Positions 47,401-57,690 of a stretch of DNA of 64,000 bases are shown here, piece by piece; position 1 is the first letter of the stretch, and each line of letters starts with the position of its first letter. The position numbers and the translations under genes were made by a program. The notes beneath the pieces are model-generated. The model was not told the origin of the DNA and searched no databases. It saw nothing but the letters and a program-made list of their open reading frames with translations. Source of the stretch: Anisus vortex (taxonomy: Eukaryota > Mollusca > Gastropoda > Planorbidae); contig OX421499.1 of assembly GCA_949126835.1 (NCBI GenBank), positions 23,223,990 to 23,287,989 on the forward strand, written 5' to 3'.

Positions 47401-50400
47401 ATGATCAGACCTATTGTCTGGTATTTGTACTATCAGGCGAAAGAGCAGACTTACGAGGTTAATGTTGTCTCGTTTATGAGCCAGGGAAAATCCATGGAGT
47501 GGGAAATGTAGTGCATAGACCTGTGGGATACGTACGGGATCAAGTCTTGGACTTTTATGTTACACCTTAGACTAATGGGCCGGGAGGCTTGTCCGTAAAT
47601 TTGGTAAAAGTATAAAAGAGCCTGTAAATGTTGGCCTCGCGAACTCATACTTTTGGGACGTCCTGGGGGAGGACAGCACCTCGGCTGGTCCTAAGGCTTA
47701 AAACTGTTGTTGAAAAGCATTTAAACTTCTTCATGCATTTGGGGGGGGGGGGGGGGGGGGGGAGTAGGCGTGTTTCTCAAAGGGGGACGTTCAGCAAAAC
47801 ATTGTGCCCATCTAAATGTTAGTCGTGAAATGTGCATCCGGTATGGACGCCGTATTGTTCTATGACATGGTTGGTGGAGAAAAACGTGTATGTGGGATTG
47901 GGTAGAGTACGGTGTCGCAATTATCGGTTACAGCTTTCCTCAGATGTTGGTAAAAGTGCAGCGTACACGTAAATATGGTAGAACTAACTTAAGCAACAGA
48001 AGTTAATCCGTTGTGCCTGTAGATCATCGTTAAGGTTTCAAGGTCTATTACAATTTTGCGCTGCGTTGATAGTAAGTAATTTATCTTTCTATCAATCTAT
48101 TAATCTATCTATTCACCCATCCATCTGTCTATAAACTATTTACACACATAGGCTATCTATCCATTTATCTATATTTGGATGCAGTCATTTAACCAAATCC
48201 TTTCAACTTTACCCCCACAAGGTCTACCCAAAGCAACTACCCCGACAGAAACGTCCATTATTAAGCCAACAACTGCTGACACGTCAACAAATAACAGCTC
48301 AATGCCCAAAGATCTCCCCAGACTGATAAATGATGGCTCCAGTCCGATATCGTTAATTACCACTTTCGCCGTCCTCTTTGTGTTCGTTTTCGTCATGTTT
48401 GGCGCCTTCCATTTGCTCTTGAAGAAAAAAACAGGTAAGGGAACAGTTGGCAAACATTCTAAAAAGTTTTTTTCAATCAAAATGCTATTGGCGCTTAACA
48501 ATTACTTTTTTTTTAGAAGGCTAGACATTTGTTGAACCTCTCGTTCCAACTGATAACACCTTCCTGGATGTATTCTGAGGCCACATGCGCATGGCGCTTA
48601 GTGTAGCTCAAAGTTTCCCCCCACATGCTGGTTCGTGACCCGGTACGGATACACAAAAGCTAAATTGCCGGGTCGAAAAAAAAAAGGGCGAAAGAAAAAG
48701 AAATAATTCAAATTCAATTCAGGCAAAAAGTGATGAACCAGCCATAGACCTATAACTGTAGTCGTGGTTAGTTCAGGCCATCATGCAGTGCCGTTGCAAG
48801 GGATTTGGGGGCCCCTGCATTTTGACATTCGACATTCGACATTATGACATGAGAAAAAAACAAATTGGAGACTCCTTTGGGTGCCCCCCTCAAGTAGGGG
48901 CCAGGGGGGATTTTCGAATTTGGACCCCCCCTCCTCCTCCTCTAGCTACGCCACTGCCATCATGATGTAGTAGACATAGACTTATAACTGTAGTCATTGT
49001 TAGTTCAGGCCATTGTAATAAGCAACACACACTGCTTAGGCTCGTTATCGTCTTCTTTGATTAACACCGAAGAGAGTGTTAAGTATAAAACTGTTTAATG
49101 AATGAATCATAACACAGAACTCAGGATAAGATAATAATATGCAATTTTTACAAAGACATCAAAACTAGAACTCAAACTGTCAAAATGTCGCACCTTTTTA
49201 TGCACTTCCGTTTATAATTAGTGCAACAACGCAACATGATTAAATACAAGGGCGTGTACATGACACCATCATGATATAGTAGACATAGACCTAAAACAGT
49301 AGTCATTGTTAGTTCAGACCATCATGATGTACCAGCCTTAGACCTATAACTGTAGTCATTGTTAGTTCAGACCATCATGATGTACCAGCCATAGACCTAT
49401 AACTGTAGTCATTGTTAGTTCAGACCATCATGATGTACCAGCCATAGACCTATAACTGTAGTCATTGTTAGTTCTGACCATCATGATGTACCAGCCTTAG
49501 ACCTATAACAGTAGTCATTGTTAGTTCAGACCATCATGATGTACCAGCCTTAGACCTATAACTGTAGTCATTGTTAGTTCAGACCATCATGATGTACCAG
49601 CCTTAGACCTATAACTGTAGTCATTGTTAGTTCAGACCATCATGATGTACCAGCCATAGACCTATAACAATAGTCTCTGTTTCTACGCAATCGCACTTTT
49701 TTGGTGACATTTGAATCCGTCTTTTTAATTTGCTATAGCCCACAAGTATAGACAAGTATAAACGAATATGAAGACCACTGTGTGGTATAAGCTAGAGCAG
49801 TGCTTTGAGAACTTTTCCCCTAAATAACCGCTTAAACACACTTTTCCTCTGTCAGGACCACTTACTTTTTTTACATGGCTAAAACCAGTAAACTAATAAA
49901 AAATTATTTTTCACCTGACGTTGTTTGTTATCACTGGGTGACGTCTGCTGTGGATTGGATATTCTTTTACTAGATAGTTTTCATCAAAGAAAAAAAAAAT
50001 GAACACGAACGCAAATCAATCCGAACATTGAACTTTTATCAAGTCGTCCACTTCTTTGATTTCCATCATGACCTGTTTAACCCTTCCCGTACCGACCTAC
50101 TTTCTCACGCATACCTTCAGTCCCGCTATATACGCGCCCGGGACTGTAAGGGTTAAGTTCTCGTACCCATCTCTATCTCCCCCATTCCACCCCAGTGGAC
50201 ATCAGATTTGGGGCTGGAGTATAAGCAATACACGTTTAAATATGAGCAGGTCACGAAAAGAAAGAAAAAAAAATAGTTGATATGATATGGTAACAGGTGT
50301 GGCTTGATCAACTTTCGCACAGTCTGTGCATATTATTAGACTGAATTTACGGTGATCTATGTATTGAAATTCTTCAATGTTTACACATTAATCTTAAGAC

Positions 50401-50592
50401 TTAAATGAGTGTAAAGTGGTAATATATCTTTAGATCAGAAACATTTCAATGCATGGAATATAAATATATTTAAAACAATTCAAAAGTGTGACATAATGTT
50501 TATCTATAGCATTAGAACTACACCATGTGCCAGAGTTCAGTGAGAGTGCAATTAAGGCCCAAATACCACCAGCAGCTTATCAGATTCATTAA
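38584..50592 (+). CDS. Gene D: two-Ig-domain type I membrane receptor, 324 aa, six coding exons
   Basis: CDS exons: 38584-38635, 39720-40061, 42856-43010, 46529-46682, 48222-48434 and 50534-50592; 975 nt including the stop, in frame. Layout: signal peptide (about 1-20), V-like domain (about 20-132), second Ig-like domain (about 132-235), Thr/Ser-rich stalk (236-276), TM helix (about 277-301), short tail. First-exon and V-domain features group it with gene E. The exon 3 donor is moved 9 nt by a direct repeat. The tail exon is the least certain part: reads EFSESAIKAQIPPAAYQIH, then TAA and a donor 11 bases later, mimicking the stop-then-donor layout of A-C. If that exon is wrong, the frame can run on from exon 5 to a stop at 48533-48535. 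Confidence 0.78.
38772..38962. repeat. Minisatellite in intron 1 of gene D
   Basis: About nine units of about 21-24 bp (GCCTAGGGCCTATTAAGACA). It starts about 135 bp after exon 1. Confidence 0.85.
39720..40061 (+). CDS. Gene D exon 2: first Ig V-like domain
   Basis: Phase 1-1, 114 codons. Starts VCCSSSEGAINIVYANE. NMDFRL stands at the B-strand Cys position. F-strand EDAGKYVC, then TYPGCWCLLVVIG. Donor ATTG|GTGAGC. Confidence 0.88.
40062..40515. other. Intron 2 of gene D, first part
   Basis: AT-rich, nothing recognised. Confidence 0.4.
40515..41390 (-). repeat. Dispersed repeat with several tRNA-like modules, copy 1
   Basis: Similar over several hundred bp to 55365-55920. On the minus strand it holds tRNA-like units at 41224-41292 (GATAGCTCAGTGGTAAACG...GGGTTCGATT) and 40827-40891 (TAGTGGTTAGCGTC...GCATGCGGGC-type anticodon arm), plus a weaker one near 40672-40712. 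A GCCCGGCGTTGCCCGGGTG block lies at about 40957-40977. Confidence 0.55.
41408..41462. repeat. (AT)n microsatellite
   Basis: About 27 AT dinucleotides; further AT-rich sequence follows, and a C run at 41561-41577. Confidence 0.9.
41590..42790. mobile_element. DNA transposon of 1.2 kb, TIRs with TA flanks, unclassified
   Basis: Ends GGGGAGAGGGGGGCACGTTG (left) and the inverse CAACCTGCCCCCCTCTCCCC (right), flanked by TA at 41588-41589 and 42791-42792. GTATCAA followed by TGCCCC recurs in both orientations near each end (about 41774-41840, 42386-42426, 42751-42780). No transposase seen. Ends 65 bp before exon 3 of gene D. Confidence 0.75.
42856..43010 (+). CDS. Gene D exon 3: N-terminal half of second Ig-like domain
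   Basis: Phase 1 to 0. Acceptor CAACCAG; reads KPNRPVISPLSETSYQC, then KHSSRSRPSSHVLDH, TTKWLDSSD and GVNRSDK. Cys and Trp match exon 3 of C. The usual end after NR lacks a GT; a direct repeat (AGGTCTGACAAGGTCTGA) supplies a donor three codons later. Confidence 0.75.
43146..43591. mobile_element. hAT-like MITE, second copy, interrupted by a SINE
   Basis: Starts CAGGACCGGCTCTAGG and ends AGCCGGCTCTG. Flanks TATATGGA and TATATAGA agree at 7 of 8 bases. The interior matches 20285-20601 (GACGCCCTAG, ACAAATT and GCGCCCTCATTAA blocks). The SINE piece at 43318-43430 lies inside. Confidence 0.75.
43318..43430 (+). mobile_element. SINE 3' part inserted in the hAT MITE
   Basis: GCATTGTGCTGGCCACACAT through GAACGCTGCTTCACCAGCC to TTTGGTCCGAATGCTACTTT. 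Head absent. Confidence 0.7.
43611..45640 (+). pseudogene. Broken non-LTR retrotransposon (reverse transcriptase), copy 2
   Basis: About 2 kb, 5'-truncated. Frame pieces in order: 43615-44142 (linker, then LYKYKGN), RT fingers and palm with GISLLSIVGKAFARVTLTRL, QCGFRAGRSTIDMVFS and AFIDLT-type motif A, 44400-44750 with KQGCVLAPTLFAIFFSILL and LLFADDAAL (motif C), 44940-45245 with RILGIEWQDK and RRLRWLRHVRRM, and 45318-45566 ending in the C2H2-like CKGCKKDCHSRIGLLSHTRK. Several stops and frameshifts make it inactive. Clade not assigned with confidence (RTE or I-like). Sits in intron 3 of gene D, same strand. Confidence 0.85.
45885..46080 (+). pseudogene. LINE C-terminus fragment, second family
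   Basis: Reads LTWFGHVLRHNSLTKTIFQG, then EGGRRRGRQRRCWFDNVK, with breaks. Same family as 32965-33170. A C run then an A run follow (46107-46139). Confidence 0.6.
46529..46682 (+). CDS. Gene D exon 4: C-terminal half of second Ig-like domain
   Basis: Phase 0 to 1, 154 nt as in C. Acceptor CCTCTTGCAG. Reads YSINDKGELQVNNEHAS, then LTFKCQTADVVENATD and LQFSDPSDEF. F-strand Cys and glycosylation site NAT are conserved. Confidence 0.85.
46725..47110 (+). repeat. Dispersed repeat R1, long copy
   Basis: Matches 57315-57690 in patches: CACTTCTGTACCCA, GACAGCTCC, CGGTGCCTGGAT and CTACCACGATAAT. A weaker piece follows at 47225-47345. No protein family recognised. Confidence 0.5.
47111..48079. other. 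Intron 4 of gene D, middle part
   Basis: Less AT-rich than usual here, with a G run near 47741-47762. No gene. It may belong to the R1 repeat unit. Confidence 0.35.
48080..48175. repeat. Degenerate TATC array before the TM exon of gene D
   Basis: TTATCTTTCTATCAATCTAT and CCATCCATCTGTCTATA patterns, ending about 50 bp before exon 5, at the same place as the array of gene B. Confidence 0.7.
48222..48434 (+). CDS. Gene D exon 5: Thr/Ser-rich stalk and transmembrane helix
   Basis: Acceptor CCCCACAAG, phase 1-1, 213 nt. Stalk LPKATTPTETSIIKPTTAD, then TSTNNSSMPKDL (glycosylation site NNS or NSS). Helix SLITTFAVLFVFVFVMFGAF, then LLLKKKT. Donor ACAG|GTAAGG. The stalk suits O-glycosylation. Confidence 0.85.
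48733..49680. repeat. Minisatellite of about 52-bp units with insertions
   Basis: Unit built from GACCATCATGATGTACCAGC, CATAGACCTATAACTGTAG and TCATTGTTAGTTCA. The first units are split by a hAT MITE (48786-48956) and by about 240 bp of other sequence (about 49016-49260). Intron 5 of gene D. Confidence 0.9.
48786..48956. mobile_element. hAT-like MITE, 171 bp, inside the minisatellite
   Basis: Ends CAGTGCCGTTGCAAGG and the inverse of CAGTGGCGTAGCTAG. The 8-bp duplication CCATCATG lies on both sides (48778-48785, 48957-48964) and is part of the minisatellite unit. Confidence 0.9.
50081..50152. mobile_element. TTAA-flanked 72-bp MITE, copy 4 (inverted)
   Basis: TTAA at 50077-50080 and 50153-50156. 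Nearly identical to copy 3. Intron 5 of gene D. Confidence 0.85.
50534..50592 (+). CDS. Gene D exon 6: putative cytoplasmic tail
   Basis: Acceptor GTGCCAG, weak pyrimidine tract. Frame gives FSESAIKAQIPPAAYQIH, TAA at 50590-50592, donor GACAG|GTATAT (exon end 50603). The Pro-rich run before a single Tyr and the stop-to-donor spacing match A-C, but the sequence is diverged. Confidence 0.5.
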
Positions 50593-51017
50593 CTCATTGA
50601 CAGGTATATACCATAACTCTGTTTAGAATAGTTTAGATAAAGAGATATGCTGAGCTAAATGTTTATTAATAAATTAATAAATCCAACATAAATAATAATA
50701 TCTTTTTAAAAACTTTTCTTCTGACCTTTATGCGGCCAACATATGTTGTTTTTTGAAAGTATATGTATTTATTATAATATATATATATATTTGCATTCTA
50801 AAGGATATATTCAAATTCTTAAGTAAATGTTGGCATTTGGTTTTTAGTTTTTAGGAGCAATTATATGCTCGCAATCTAAGTATCCTATAGGTTTATACTG
50901 CACTTCAGTATAATATACATTTTTTTTTGCTGTAAATGTTTGAGCACCAAAGCATATTCAGGTATTTTAAAATATATTTTGGCGCAGTAAAGAATAATCT
51001 AGTATTTACAAGTATAT

Positions 51018-51285
51018 GTTGCACTGCTTTAAAGTTTATCTTAGCAGTCTAAAGAATATGCTGGCACCACTTTCAAGTTTATCTTGGCAGTCTAAAGAAT
51101 ATGTTGGCACCACTTTAAAGTTTATCTTGGCAGTCTAAAGAATATGTTGGCACCACTTTAAAGTTTATCTTGGCAGTCTAAAGAATATGTTGGCACCACT
51201 TTAAAGTTTATCTTGGCAGTCTAAAGAATATGTTGGCACCACTTTAAAGTTTATCTTGGCAGTCTAAAGAATATGTTGATTATGT
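51018..51285. repeat. Minisatellite of 43-bp units
   Basis: About six units with AAGTTTATCTTGGCAGTCTA then AAGAATATGTTGGCACCACT. The middle copies are almost identical. In the last intron of gene D. Confidence 0.9.
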
Positions 51286-51481
51286 TTTAAAGTTAAGCAT
51301 TTTAAAATAGTTTTATAAAATGTTACGTTTGTTTTTTTCTCTTTTAAAAAAAGAATTGGATAGAAAAAAAAGTTTTTTTTTGTTGCCCTTGTGTACTTTT
51401 GATTATTGCAATATATTATTGCGTTGTATTTCTAAGTAAGTGCTCAATGCTTTATGTTAGAACTACGTTTTTACTCTGCAG

Positions 51482-51645
51482 ACTAGATCTGCAAGCGTTT
51501 ACGTTTGTACATCCTAAGTATGTGAACTCTTGCTGGGCAGTACCTGAAGTTTCTATCCGTAACATTATCACATTCATCGACAGTGAAAGGTTCCCGTTAA
51601 AATGCGAGTTCCTTGTCATAAATAAAGCGTACAATGTGTACAATA
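51482..51645 (+). other. Gene D putative 3' terminal exon
   Basis: Acceptor TTACTCTGCAG, then about 140 nt to AATAAA (51621-51626) and a TGTGTGTGTGTTTT element (about 51652-51665), a textbook cleavage/polyadenylation layout. The exon is open in one frame throughout (FVHPKYVNSCWAVPEVSIRN and onward), so a coding role is not excluded. Confidence 0.45.
51621..51626 (+). promoter_or_regulatory. Polyadenylation signal, gene D
   Basis: AATAAA followed about 25-40 nt later by a GT-rich element. Confidence 0.55.
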
Positions 51646-51719
51646 TTGACTCTGTGTGTGTGTTTTAAATGTCTCTTTGTATCTTTTTATAATTGTGATG
51701 TCTAATATCTGTGTTGTTC

Positions 51720-52048
51720 TGAGTGTTGTATTGTAAGTTGTGTGAGGGTGTGAGTTGTATTGTGAGTTGTATTGTGAGTTGAATTGTGAGTTGTATTGTG
51801 AGTTTTATTGTTAGTTGTATTGAGAAACAATGACATTACGGACAGAGCAACAATGACATTACGGACAGAGAAACATTGACATTACGGACGGAGAAACAAT
51901 GACAATATCCGACAGAGAAACAATGACATTACGGACAGAGAAACAATAGCATTACGGACAGATAAACAATGACAATGGAATTCTTACTTACAACGACATT
52001 ACGGGCAGAGAAATAACGACATTACGGACAGAGAAACAACGACATTAC
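51720..52048. repeat. Two adjacent minisatellites
   Basis: 51720-51825: GAGTTGTATTGT units of about 14 bp. 51826-52048: about nine units of about 24 bp (ACAATGACATTACGGACAGA). They lie just downstream of the gene D polyadenylation signal. Confidence 0.85.
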
Positions 52049-52781
52049 GGACAGAGGCGCCGCAATCGGAAGCCATATTTTTTAATGCTATGCAGGACGA
52101 TGGTCCTGATTCGTTGTTAGGCAAACGAATGAGGCACTAATGTACCGATAAACTTACTTATAATAGTGTATTTTAAGAGTCCGGTTTTTCTATTAGGCTT
52201 AAACAGCTGCTGGAATGCTTGTATAAATCTACTTGCTGATAACAACATCAAAGAAACAAACATAGAATGTAGCCTGAAGAATAACATGATGGTGTAAATG
52301 GCTTTTATTTGTACTGGAATGGACATAAAACACTGCCTCTAATTTTGAAAATTAATGGCACAGATGAAATTCAAAACGTGTCTAAATGTATTCTATCTAT
52401 CAAACAGACTGGGAGTTGGTAGGGAGTTGCTGTCAAAGAGTCCACTTGAGATGGTGGACTCCTTGATATGGGAAATTCTATGGTCGATTTTAATACGCAT
52501 ACCATCTAAACATGTAACATGGACCTGAGAAATACATCATACATCGTGATGAAGTGGCAAAATGTAAAATGCATATACATATACTAATATAGAAAGTGAA
52601 GATAATGAATTGACAAAAAAAGAATTAAAATATAATACACGACACTACGATTCATATAAGAAATAGAAAAAATATATATCATTCATCATTTATTACAAAT
52701 CCATTAAAGGTCTCTATGAGGTATAGTTTTAGGTTTGTGTAGCTGTGACGTAATCGACTCATCCTCTTAAATACAAACCAT

Positions 52782-52836
<55 letters not shown>

Positions 52837-53668
52837 TTGTTCCGACATAGATCTAGTAATATTAGTAAAGTAATGAGCCCCGTTGTGTCTTAATACTAGG
52901 CCATACTCTCAACAGACTAAATTTATCGTAGCAATTAGAAGAAATTGCGCTATAGACTATGGTTATTTACCAGTGGCGAAGATTAAACATGAAGGTGAAT
53001 AGTAAACGTTTTGGAGGAAATATAACAACATTGACAGCGTATATAGTAATTATATTCATGGATAATGTTCATGTCGTATTTAAAAGTATGTCTTATCTTT
53101 TATGTTACAAACTCTCATTCTGTAAAGAAAATTATGCGACTTTCTATGGAAAGTTTACTTTACAACAATTTTAGAACCGCGTAAAATGGCCAAATTGAAA
53201 ATATAAAATAAAGTATAATAAAGTGAATTCGAAAACAATTTACAAATCAACTCACTATGCACCTGTTTCTAGGTATATTTTTTTTATCGTTCCACTAAGA
53301 ATAAATAAATAAACAAGAAACATGTCTCTAAACAGCCTCGGTTTTGTAAAAAAAAATTGGATGTTGGAAAATGTTGCGTGTGGTGATTCGGGGGAAGGTG
53401 GGCGATGTAGCTACGTCCATGCTATTTACTGGTCGGACGGTAAGAGAACTTTGTTTTCTGGGCTATTCACGTGTATCATGTGACCTTGTAAAGGCTCATT
53501 CTCTGGCATCCTGTCCATGTTCTGATGGATAAGGTAGCAATGAGTGAGTATGAGTCATAGGCTATGTTGGGTGAATGTTTCAACGTATTCATGGTTCTGG
53601 GTGAAATGGATCCATTTTAGAGCGAATAAGTGTCAAACAGAAATATGCTTTACTAATGACACATACAT

Positions 53669-53729
<61 letters not shown>

Positions 53730-54320
53730 AAAGCGATTATAAAAGCGATGAAGTGATGATAAATTCATTACATTTTTAAAGTTCTAAATGTGCATAAAGT
53801 GATAACGGAGTCAGATTTGTCGGTTGTTTTAGTATGCTGTTAGTAGAGGCTGTTACACAAATTATACAAACAATGTGTCGAAAAACATATTTTCTTGTTT
53901 AATCAAGAAAAACAATAGCCGCATTAAACGTTGAAGTCTTCTAGTCTTGCAACACGAGTGCTGGTCAACAGATTTCATTACTCTATGTACGTCCACCACT
54001 GCTAAACTGATGACTTCACTAAGTACGAACTGTAGGATTCTACGAGTAATACAAATCAATAAAACATTTTTTGGTTTTTAAGTTGGATGGTAATTCTAAT
54101 TTAAACCCTAATTAAAGAAAATTAAATAAATTAAACCACACCTAAACATCCGCTATAAACATTTGACAGCCTAGCTAGAAAACGGAATATGGTCTAAATT
54201 TCATAACGTCATTTCCTCGAGTAAACTATACAGAAGAAAAATAATATATTTCTATAGAAGTTTTAGAAAGTAATGTGCTCGTTTGCAATGAGAAATAAAA
54301 CACTAAAAAAACACTCTGTT
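52049..54320. other. Region between D and E, no supported gene
   Basis: AT-rich with (AT)n near 52785-52828 and CA/TA repeats at 53647-53724. An open run at 52049-52139 (to a TAA) is too short to interpret. Confidence 0.45.
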
Positions 54321-54321
54321 T

Positions 54322-55090
54322 TATTATGATTTAGAAGAGAGCCGACTTGAAGGATTAACACTCAATCTCAGTAAGACCGAAGTAATGGTAATCTCTTAAA
54401 ATACACAACCCCCCCCCCCCCCCCCCCCCCAGGATGTTCTATATCCAGTGATGGTGAAAACATCAGGCGAAATTCAGTTCTTTTCAGTATCTAGGCTATA
54501 CAATAGCACAGGAAGGCAGATGTAACAAAGAAATAAAGAGAAGAATCGCAATATCTAAAAACATCTTCATGAGATTAAGCAGTATCATGAGAAACAGGAA
54601 TATCAGAATATGTACCAAAATGCGCATATTGAAGGGGTATGTTTGGTCTGTGCTTCTATATGGGTGTGAATCTTGGACTATTGACAATGAAACAAGGAAA
54701 AAATTGGAGGCAGTAGAAATGTGGTTTCTAAGAAGGATGATGAGAATATCATGGACTGAAAAGAAATCTAATGCAGAGGTGTTGAAAACAGCACGTACTT
54801 CAAGAGAACTCATTAAAACCATTAGGAACAGACAGCTGAAATTCCTAGGACACATCTAAAGGTTTTGTATGGGAAAATATCTGGTAAGAGAGACATAGGA
54901 AGACAAAGGCTAACATATGTAGAAAGCCTGAACGAATGGGCCATGAACAACATAAGTAATAATAACTTCCTCCAAATAGCTAACAACAGGAAAGAATGGA
55001 GAGTCATGACCGCCGATAGCTGCTCCAGACCTGGCACCTTAAAGAAGATAAATTATGATTTGTGATCGGGGCTTGATAAAAAGTGTATAG
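54322..55090 (+). pseudogene. LINE reverse-transcriptase C-terminal half, third family
   Basis: Reads GLTLNLSKTEVMVIS before a C run (54409-54430), then RIAISKNIFMRLSSI, GYVWSVLLYGCESWTID, EMWFLRRMMRISWTEKK and RNRQLKFLGHI. A stop follows, then frames with GRQR-type tail sequence. 5'-truncated. Confidence 0.75.
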
Positions 55091-55364
55091 AATGTGATGT
55101 CTTCGGCAACTAGTTTAAGTTTAAGCTTGAGAGGATTCAAATCATTTTGATTGCCAGAAAGAAGCTAAAGCCAAGTTAGTGTAAATATAAATGATGACAA
55201 AAAAAACTTATGCTATGCTCATTATGTCAAGCGTCAGCTCGTTGGCATGACGGAATTCGTGTCAATTATCCCCCCAAAGCTTAGAAAAAAAAAGGTTTTA
55301 GTGAAGTTTAATATAAAATATTTGTAAGGATTGACTCTGTGAATATAAACTTTTCTTTCTTTTT

Positions 55365-55920
55365 TTCAGAATATTATTTGGAACAAGCCAAATTCCACGG
55401 TGTCGCCCGGGGAAAAATTACATAGCCTTATAGCTACTGATATACACAATTATAAACTACAATGTACAGAACGCTATAGTAATTTTAAAAATATAATTAT
55501 TAATTATTTACTGAAACATTTAGGAAAGTAATTTCAAATAAATATTGTATTCAGGTTTTAAAAAAAAGGTTAGGACTATCCCTGGTTGAGAATCGAACAC
55601 CTGTCTCCCGCATGCGTCTAAATTATAATTAATTACATGTAGTAGATTTTACTTACTGAAAACATTTTAGGAAAGCTTAAAGTTTAAAGTCTTGAAATTC
55701 TTCACAATATTTTTTTTAAAAGTTATATTAATGGCCATTTTTAACAAGTAGAAAAAGCAAAACAACAGTTATCAATGGGGAATCGAACCCTTGTCACTCG
55801 CATGGCAGTTCGGGAAACTAACCACTCATCTAGGGAGGACACGTGGAGTGAGCGAGGTCGCAAAAGTAAATTGAGACCATAAGGTCACGTGTATTCCAAT
55901 CAGCCAATGGGAATTGGAAT
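55365..55920 (-). repeat. Dispersed repeat with several tRNA-like modules, copy 2
   Basis: Minus strand holds a tRNA-like unit at about 55769-55838 (GATGAGTGGTTAGTTTCCCG, ACTGCCATGCG anticodon-like arm, GGGTTCGATTCCCC) and a partial one at 55588-55620. The flanking AT-rich sequence and the TCGCCCGGGG block match 40515-41390. Confidence 0.55.
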
Positions 55921-56834
55921 TCATAAACACCTATCCTGCTTTAAATATAGAGATAACACATTGCCTATTGGTGCATTATTTCATCATGGGATACTTTACT
56001 CACAGAAATGCTTGATGTTCGAATTGACTTTTCAACGGCACTCTCATTGTTCGGTTGACCTAATCATTATGAAATAGATCATCTATTACAAGAACGTTTT
56101 AGATTTTAAAGACATTAATTTGCTGTATACAAAACTATTTGGATATAAAATATATGTTTAGATGGTTTTGTTTCTTCTATTAATGTTAATAAAAATCCAA
56201 CATCATTATATCATAGTGCTGCCATGATTACTCTACCAAATTGGTTGTGTGTGCGTGTGTATGGAAAATTAATCTTTTTCGAGATCGGTCCCCAGACACA
56301 ATCTTTCTGCGGGTTTAGATTATTCGGTGCCACGGATCTATAGGTGTATCAAAAAAACAAAACCGGACGAGCCTTTCGATTCTTTACGTCCAAGGCGTAA
56401 CCAAGATTAAGGGGGTGGGTCAAAGGCGGACACACCAAAACCATGACAGAGACTAGCATTGGGTGGGTCTCTGCCCTTACCTCAAAGGCAGTGCAATGAT
56501 CCTCGAACGCGCAACGTTTGGCTGTCCCCCCCCCCCCCCCCCCAAGGGAATCTTAATGTAAGCGTATCTTTGTGGTTACCACACGTTGAGTCCTGTGGGT
56601 ACGGAAGTGATTAAGTGCCACCAAAAAAATCTTAGAAGTTTGAATGGTGCATGTCTGAATAAAAGACAAATGAAACTTTCAAGATTTAGGGACAATTTCT
56701 TTATGAGAAAAATGTTTATGTATTATAAGTGAGCTTGTCTAGAATATGTAATGAAATCAGCACAATATATAAATATAAACCTTATATTATTATACGTTCT
56801 GCATAAGGAGAATATAATATACAATAATTGATGA
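55921..56834. other. Region downstream of gene E, mostly featureless
   Basis: Includes an R2-like piece (about 56365-56520) and a C run (56526-56543). The tail exon of gene E is expected somewhere here or just upstream but was not found. Confidence 0.35.
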
Positions 56835-57280
56835 TAGATGGATAGATAGATAGATAGTTAGATAGATAGATAGATAGAGACAGATATACAGAAAGACAGA
56901 TTAGCGAGCTGGTGTGTGGGTGAGTGGCTTGGTGGATGGGTGTGTTAGCGGAGAGGCTATCATAGAGCAAGGTAGGTATATAAGTAAGTAATCAAGTAGG
57001 TGGGTTGGTTGGTCGGTAGGTGGATAGGTAAGTTTGTGGTTATGTAGGTATGTTGGTTTTATGTAGGTATGCAGGTGGGTAGGAATCGACAAAGGTTGAT
57101 AGGTTGGTAACTTGGTAGGTTGGTAGATAGCTGGGTAGGTAGATATGTAGGTGGGCGGGTAAAATGGATGGTCAGCTGGCTAGCAGGCAGGCAGAGAGAC
57201 TGATAAATAGATAGGTGGTACGTTTTATTGGGTAGTAGGTTAGGTATTTAGGTAGGTAGGTAGATGGGCAGGTAGGAAAG
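56835..57280. repeat. GATA array grading into GGTAGGTTGGT-rich sequence
   Basis: GATAGATAGATAG at 56838-56876, then about 400 bp of degenerate GTAGGT/GTTGGT tetra- to octanucleotides. Confidence 0.85.
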
Positions 57281-57314
57281 TAAAAAGGGTTCACCAGTTT
57301 CTTGGCAAATCTAT

Positions 57315-57690
57315 ACACAGGGACTTCTGTACCCAATGGCATCATCATGGCGAAGTGTGGAAACCACCAATACGCTTGCATCAAGAGCACACCGGTGGGC
57401 TAACGGATGGGGGACAGCTCCTGCTGCGTGTCCGATGACTTATTGTACCGCCGAGAGGCTCCGGGCCTATGTGGGAGAAGAAGCGATGTGCGCAGCAATC
57501 CCGCCTCAACCCCGCCTCAACCCCGCCCTGGTGCCTGGATGCCCATACCTACAGAATATGATTTTTTTCTACCGGGCGATAGTGTATGTATACGAGCGAG
57601 TCACCACGATAATTATTCGAAGGGAATTCCGCAAGTAGTGTGTTGCTGCGTGGACCTTACGTTATGTTACACGGCATGCCGATATGATGG
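57315..57690 (+). repeat. Dispersed repeat R1, second long copy
   Basis: Blocks GACTTCTGTACCCAATGG, GGGGGACAGCTCC, CTGGTGCCTGGATGCCC and CTACCGGGCGATAG shared with 46725-47110 and 11745-11905. Confidence 0.5.

Noticed and set aside
55769..55838. Functional tRNA gene
   Set aside because: A- and B-box are present, but the acceptor stem does not pair convincingly and the unit lies in a dispersed repeat.
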